From NCBI GenBank assembly GCA_021794015.1, contig JAJYRQ010000008.1, forward strand, positions 37,026 through 101,025: a stretch of 64,000 nucleotides of DNA, written 5' to 3'. A program made the position numbers and the translations under genes. The stretch comes from Deltaproteobacteria bacterium (GTDB lineage Bacteria; Desulfobacterota; Binatia; Binatales; Binataceae). Below are positions 58,015-64,000 of this stretch, piece after piece. Under the pieces are notes generated by a model that saw only the letters and a list, made by a program, of their open reading frames with translations, was not told the origin of the DNA and ran no database searches. Position 1 is the first letter of the stretch. Every line of letters begins with the position of its first letter.

Positions 58015-58767
58015 CTAGCCGGGCAGAGTCTGCAGCGCCTCGGCCAGCTCCGACGGTTGCAGCCCGCGCCTGAGCCTTGCGTTTTGCGCAAGCGAGATCG
58101 TGCCGCTTTGCTCAGAGACCACCACCACAACCGCGTCGGTCTCCTCCGACAGCCCTAACGCGGCCCGGTGCCGAGTGCCGAGCGTCAGCTCCAAATCCGG
58201 ATTGGAGGAAAGCGGCAAAAGACATGCCGCAGCCAGCACCTGGTCGCCCTTCACAATCACCGCCCCGTCATGGAGCGGCGAGCCCGGCATGAAGATAGAC
58301 TCCAAGAGCTCGGCCGAGACGCGCGCTTCAAGCTGCCGGCCGGTCTCGATGTATTCGTTGAGCCCCACCTCTCGCTCCAGCACGATAAGCGCTCCGATGC
58401 GCCGCGCCGAAAGCCACGCCGCCGCCGCAGCCACCACCCCGGCCAACGCCGTAAGGCGCGAGGGCGGCGCAAACAACGACCGCATCCCAAAACTGGTCAG
58501 CGCCCGGCGAATGTCCGCCTGAAACAACACCACCAGGATAACAAACAAGGAGCCCAGGAAATTGTTCAAAAGCCAGTTGAGCGTGAACAGACCGAAGACC
58601 TGCGAGACGATGAAAGCAACCCCAACCATCAGAAGCCCCGCCACCATTTGCATCGTGCGCGTGCCCCGAATGAGCAGAATCACCCGGTAGATGACGTAGG
58701 CGACGATGAGAATGTCAAGCACGTCCTGCCAGCGCGGCTGTGGCACTACGCCCGAATAACCGTACAT
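58015..58767 (-). CDS. cdaA: Diadenylate cyclase CdaA (c-di-AMP synthase)
   Basis: A 250-aa membrane cyclase forming c-di-AMP from two ATP. Three N-terminal helices (ILIVAYVIYRVILLI; MVAGLLMVGVAFIVSQV; LLNNFLGSLFVILVVLF) precede the DisA_N domain with the catalytic motifs GSPLHDGAVIVKG (DGA) and LGTRHRAALGLSEETDAVV (RHR). c-di-AMP controls potassium and osmotic balance and the cell wall. Having its regulator gene and glmM right downstream matches the Firmicutes arrangement. It lies 9 nt after folP. Confidence 0.95.
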   Translation of the reverse strand: MYGYSGVVPQPRWQDVLDILIVAYVIYRVILLIRGTRTMQMVAGLLMVGVAFIVSQVFGLFTLNWLLNNFLGSLFVILVVLFQADIRRALTSFGMRSLFAPPSRLTALAGVVAAAAAWLSARRIGALIVLEREVGLNEYIETGRQLEARVSAELLESIFMPGSPLHDGAVIVKGDQVLAAACLLPLSSNPDLELTLGTRHRAALGLSEETDAVVVVVSEQSGTISLAQNARLRRGLQPSELAEALQTLPG

Positions 58768-58776
58768 CCAACCACC

Positions 58777-59643
58777 TCAAACGGCGCCAAGAGCGCGCCA
58801 TGCGCGGACCACCTTGAGAGCCGCCGCAGCCGGTCCCGGCTCATGCACCCTGACCAGAGAGGCGCCGGCCAGCACGGCGAGCAGGCTCGCCGCCAAGGTG
58901 GCCCCGGATAACGCGGCGTCGGCGCTGCCCGCAATCCTACGCAAAAAACGTTTGCGAGAAACACCCACCATAATGGGATAGCCAAGCCGGCAAAGCTGGG
59001 GCAACCCGCGAAGCAGCTTAAGATTGTCGGCTGCCTTCTTCGCAAAGCCAAAACCCGGATCGAGAAGAATCCGGTCGGCACGGATGCCGCAGCGCACGGC
59101 CATCCTCGCCCGGGCGGCAAGCTCGCTCTTGACTTCTGCCACCACGTCGCGGTAGCGCGCCATCCGGCCCATCGTCGCCGGAGTCCCCCGCATGTGCATG
59201 AGCACAACCGCGGCCTTGGCTTGGGCCGCCACGGCCGCCATCGCGGGGTCGAAGCGCAGGCCGCTTACGTCGTTCACGACGGCGGCGCCCAAAGCGAGCG
59301 CCCGGCGCGCGACCTCGGCCTTGCGCGTATCAACCGAAATCGGGACCTTGAGGCGGCTGCCGAGCCCCTCGAGCACCGGCACCAGGCGCGCCAACTCCTC
59401 CTCGACTGCTACCGCAGCCGCTCCCGGCCTGGTCGATTCGGCGCCAACCTCCACGATGTCGGCGCCGGCCGCGGCCAGCTCAAGGCCGCGCTCCACAGCC
59501 CGCCTCGCGTCGAGGTAAAGACCGCCGTCGGAAAAGGAGTCGGGCGTAACGTTGAGAACCGCCGTCACGGCCGGGAAGCGGATGCGCCGGCCGTCCTTAA
59601 GCCGCAGCGAGCTTGGACGCAACACGCCTCTCCTGCCAGCCAT
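58777..59643 (-). CDS. folP: Dihydropteroate synthase
   Basis: A 288-aa folate enzyme joining p-aminobenzoate to the pterin. VTAVLNVTPDSFSDGGLYLD, DIVEVGAESTRPGAAAV, GAAVVNDVSGLRFDPAMAAV, RILLDPGFGFAKKAADNLKL and IMVGVSRKRFLRRIAGSADA are the family blocks. The ATG at 59643 is preferred over an earlier in-frame start; about 15 residues precede the conserved part. A 176-nt gap to ftsH holds GC-rich self-complementary sequence but no clear terminator. Confidence 0.94.
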   Translation of the reverse strand: MAGRRGVLRPSSLRLKDGRRIRFPAVTAVLNVTPDSFSDGGLYLDARRAVERGLELAAAGADIVEVGAESTRPGAAAVAVEEELARLVPVLEGLGSRLKVPISVDTRKAEVARRALALGAAVVNDVSGLRFDPAMAAVAAQAKAAVVLMHMRGTPATMGRMARYRDVVAEVKSELAARARMAVRCGIRADRILLDPGFGFAKKAADNLKLLRGLPQLCRLGYPIMVGVSRKRFLRRIAGSADAALSGATLAASLLAVLAGASLVRVHEPGPAAAALKVVRAWRALGAV

Positions 59644-59819
59644 GGCGTCGCCCGAGAGCCAACCGCGTCGCCGGGCGCGGCCGACCCGGCCGCCACGCAC
59701 GGCAACCCCCGCGGCCCCAGGAGCATCCCGGCCGGTCCGCCCGCTTCAGCATCGACGGCAAGTCCTGCCGCCTGCCGCGCCGAAGCCGGATCGCCGGCCC
59801 GGGCCGGCGGGCGGGCAGT

Positions 59820-61766
<1,947 letters not shown>

Positions 61767-61814
61767 CGCCACTAAAAAGCTACCATGCCGCTTCGAGCAC
61801 AGGCAACGGCCCGC

Positions 61815-63275
61815 TTAGCCGGCTACCGGTCGCCAGGGGGCACCCAGGGCGCCTGCTCTGGCGCGCAGACGGACAACTTCCCGCGTTTTTTCCGTAACCA
61901 GAGCAGGCTGCCCGCGCACCAGGCCCGGCACCCAGGCTATCTCGTCGCCGAGCATGACCATCGGGTAGAGCGCTCTTAGCGGGCGTGGGACCTTGCGCTC
62001 GATGAACAACTCCTTGACCTTGCGGCTGCCGCCAAGGCCGAACGGCCGCACCCGATCGCCGGGGGTGAAATTACGCGCCACCAGTCCTTCGGCGGCCTCT
62101 TGCGCGTCAAACAGCGCGCTCCACAGGTCGCCGGGCATCTCCACGGCATTTGCGCTGAGCAGGGCGCTTTCGAAAATGAAGCCTGCGCCGGCCACTTCCG
62201 TCCTGCCGCAAAGCGAGAGCCTGACCCTGTACGTCTGAGGCGCAGCGGCACCCTGCCCACGTTTAAGGCTAAGCTCACCGTAGCTCCTGAGCGCCTGCCA
62301 GCCGCCCGGCAGATCGAGCCTCCCGTTGGGCGGGCCGGCGATACAGAGCCGCCAGAGCGCCTCGAGATGGACACGGGCAATCCCCCGAAGGCTGCCCGCG
62401 GCGCGCGCCAGAAAAAGGCGCAACACGACCGGCGCCAGCGGCGCGCCGAGCCGAACCAGCCGCGCGAGGTCGAGCCTATCCGGCGCCCGGCTAATTGCGT
62501 CAAGCTCGGCCTGCGCCAGCTTTTCGACCAGCCGGTCAACCGCGCCCGCCTCGCGCGCCAACTCGGCCAAGCGGCGGCTTAGGCCGGCACCGTGCTCCCT
62601 TTCAAGCAGCGGCAGCAGGCGACAGCGCAGGCGGCTGCGCAGATTGTCCCCTTCTTCGTTGGTGCGGTCGCGTACAAACTCGGCTTTGCGTGCCGCTAGA
62701 AATTCCATGATTTCAGCGCGTCCCAGCTCTAGCATCGGACGGATGAGCCGGCCGGGACCGACCTCAGCCATCGCGCCGAGACCCGCAATTCCGGTGCCCC
62801 GCAAAAGGCGCATCAACACGGTTTCAGCTTGGTCGTCGCGCTGATGGCCGAGGGCGACTCGGCTGGCGCCCTTCGCCTCGGCCGTCCGTTCAAGGAACCG
62901 CCGGCGAAGCGCACGCGCCCGCTCCTCGAGATTGCCGCTGCCAGAGTTCAGCGCTGCGGCGCGCTCGGCGACCAACTCGACACCGAGCCGCGCGCAAAGC
63001 GCGCGCACGAAGGCCTCGTCGCGGTCTGACTCGGCGCCGCGCAGCCCGTGATTGAGATGTGCGGCGATCAGGGCAAAACCGAATTCTTCTCTCAGCGTCC
63101 AAAGCGCCAGGAGCAGCGCAACCGAGTCGGGGCCGCCGGAGACCGCCGCCAGCATCGTCTCGCCGCGGCTTATTGCGGCGCGCCTAAGCGCCCCGGCCAC
63201 GACCGTCAGCAAGCGCCGCTGTGCACCGCTGGCGCCGCAGAGCTTTTTCCCCCGCGTCACCAAATTCTCATCCAA
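61815..63275 (-). CDS. tilS: tRNA(Ile)-lysidine synthase
   Basis: A 486-aa enzyme that puts lysine on C34 of tRNA-Ile(CAU) so that it reads AUA. The PP-loop is MLAAVSGGPDSVALLLALWT; FALIAAHLNHGLRGAESDRD, KGASRVALGHQRDDQAETVL and GTGIAGLGAMAEVGPGRLIR follow, then the TilS C-terminal domain (VRPFGLGGSRKVKELFIERK). The start is TTG at 63275, with AAGGCGG about 7 nt upstream. It opens the long housekeeping run. The 285 nt upstream to the next gene show no clear promoter. Confidence 0.94.
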   Translation of the reverse strand: MDENLVTRGKKLCGASGAQRRLLTVVAGALRRAAISRGETMLAAVSGGPDSVALLLALWTLREEFGFALIAAHLNHGLRGAESDRDEAFVRALCARLGVELVAERAAALNSGSGNLEERARALRRRFLERTAEAKGASRVALGHQRDDQAETVLMRLLRGTGIAGLGAMAEVGPGRLIRPMLELGRAEIMEFLAARKAEFVRDRTNEEGDNLRSRLRCRLLPLLEREHGAGLSRRLAELAREAGAVDRLVEKLAQAELDAISRAPDRLDLARLVRLGAPLAPVVLRLFLARAAGSLRGIARVHLEALWRLCIAGPPNGRLDLPGGWQALRSYGELSLKRGQGAAAPQTYRVRLSLCGRTEVAGAGFIFESALLSANAVEMPGDLWSALFDAQEAAEGLVARNFTPGDRVRPFGLGGSRKVKELFIERKVPRPLRALYPMVMLGDEIAWVPGLVRGQPALVTEKTREVVRLRARAGALGAPWRPVAG

Positions 63276-63560
63276 CGTCAGGCCGCCTTGGAGAAAGCTG
63301 TGGGCGGGTTGCCCGCTTCAAACATATCGCCGCCGCGCCATTGAAGCCGAGGGGCCGTTGGTGCCTAGGATACCAGCCGCGCGGCGGGCCGCTTCCGGCG
63401 GGAAGCTCGCTGGCCAACGGTGCAATCCAACTCCTCAACTTGATTATGCCGGACCGCTCCTGTACTGGAGCCCCTAGGACGCCAACGCAGCCGCGCCGGC
63501 GCCGGGAAACCCGGCCGCAACTTTCGCAGGGTAAGCGCTAAGACAAGAGTACAGGCCATC

Positions 63561-63962
63561 ATGGCGCAACAAGCAGCAAATGGCGGACATCTGTTCGTCC
63601 GGGACCAGGATAGCCCTTTTACCCCCGGGCGGCCGGTCCCACCTGAATTCTTCGTGGGCCGCGGCAACGAAGTGAGTCTCCTGCAGCAGAAGGTCCGGAG
63701 GGCTGGCAGCGGCCGCCTCGAAGTGGCCTTTTTGACCGGTGAGCGGGGCATAGGCAAAAGTTCGCTGGCGTCCTACTTGCGGCTGCTGACCGAAGAAAAG
63801 GACCAAGCTCTCGGTATCCACACCTTCTTAGGTGGAGTCAGGACGCTCGAGGAAGCGGTCCGTCGCGTCCTAGTGAGGTGGACCCGATCTCTGCGACAGC
63901 GATCGGGGGATCTTAAGGTGGAAAATCCTGCCCGGGATTACGCCTCAGCTCTTTCTCCTTAA
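63561..63962 (+). CDS. Short P-loop ATPase (AAA-type), possibly truncated
   Basis: A 133-codon frame whose middle part is the N-terminus of an AAA ATPase: PGRPVPPEFFVGRGNEVSLL followed by Walker A VAFLTGERGIGKSSLASYLR. Proteins of this type usually continue for 250-400 residues with Walker B and sensor motifs; here a TAA comes at 63960-63962, before any of these. The last 20 residues do not look like the family, so a frameshift near 63900-63950 or a truncated gene is likely. The window ends 38 nt later, so the sequel cannot be checked. Confidence 0.5.
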   Translation: MAQQAANGGHLFVRDQDSPFTPGRPVPPEFFVGRGNEVSLLQQKVRRAGSGRLEVAFLTGERGIGKSSLASYLRLLTEEKDQALGIHTFLGGVRTLEEAVRRVLVRWTRSLRQRSGDLKVENPARDYASALSP

Positions 63963-64000
63963 CCCTTCTTTAGCACAGTTTTTCCGGCCGCCCTTCACCC

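Overview
The window is a 64-kb stretch of GC-rich bacterial chromosome, packed almost entirely with genes. The secE-nusG-rplK-rplA block sits next to a tRNA cluster. A long folP-cdaA-cdaR-glmM-pdxJ-nnrD-tsaE-lysC-cimA series follows ftsH, much as in deltaproteobacteria of the Geobacter type. Together with CaiB-like CoA-transferases, a deazaflavin-type nitroreductase homologue and many GTG/TTG starts, this suggests a deltaproteobacterium-related lineage, possibly an uncultured group such as Binatota. That placement is inference.

Layout. (1) 1-2327, minus strand: tRNA-Tyr, -Gly and -Thr, rpmG, tRNA-Trp, secE, nusG, rplK and the 5' end of rplA. tuf is not at its frequent place. (2) 2609-19111, minus strand: a catabolic cluster of about 16 kb. 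Transcription order is a xanthine-dehydrogenase-family hydroxylase (FAD subunit, then a fused FeS-molybdenum subunit), a 6-hydroxynicotinate-reductase-like protein, a UPF0280 (ApbE-like) protein, an MFS aromatic-acid transporter, a UbiD-family decarboxylase, a DUF1185 protein, a LIV-type ABC importer with a fused permease, and an enamidase-like amidohydrolase; a MarR regulator follows. I read it as a ferredoxin-driven reductive route for nicotinate or a related N-heteroaromatic acid. The FAD-subunit gene carries one in-frame amber codon. (3) 19289-22504, minus strand: two ferredoxins, a hemerythrin, a PAS protein, a GST and a DUF302 protein, led by a promoter inside a 32-bp dyad.

(4) 22678-38249, mixed strands: an accessory zone with tRNA-Ser, tadA, rhodanese, nitrilase, two family III CoA-transferases, a three-gene FHA / zinc-ribbon / Ser-Thr kinase operon whose kinase has a WNK-like displaced lysine, a cupredoxin, ilvD, an amber-interrupted higA, an ABC-2 exporter and several small repeats. 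(5) 38403-63275, minus strand: 21 housekeeping genes that are nearly contiguous (tilS, ftsH, folP, cdaA, cdaR, glmM, pdxJ, nnrD, tsaE, an unknown gene, lysC, cimA, cysE, a nifS-like gene, mnmA, mtaB, rnc, era, der, guaA, gltX). They cover proteolysis, folate, c-di-AMP, peptidoglycan precursors, amino acids, tRNA modification and ribosome assembly. (6) The right edge holds a short P-loop ATPase reading frame.

The most interesting system is (2) read with (3). The classical 6-hydroxynicotinate reductase uses reduced ferredoxin and carries covalently bound flavin. Here the reductase gene overlaps a gene of the ApbE-like fold group (flavin transferases) and lies downstream of two ferredoxin genes, so the neighbourhood may supply both its cofactor attachment and its electrons.
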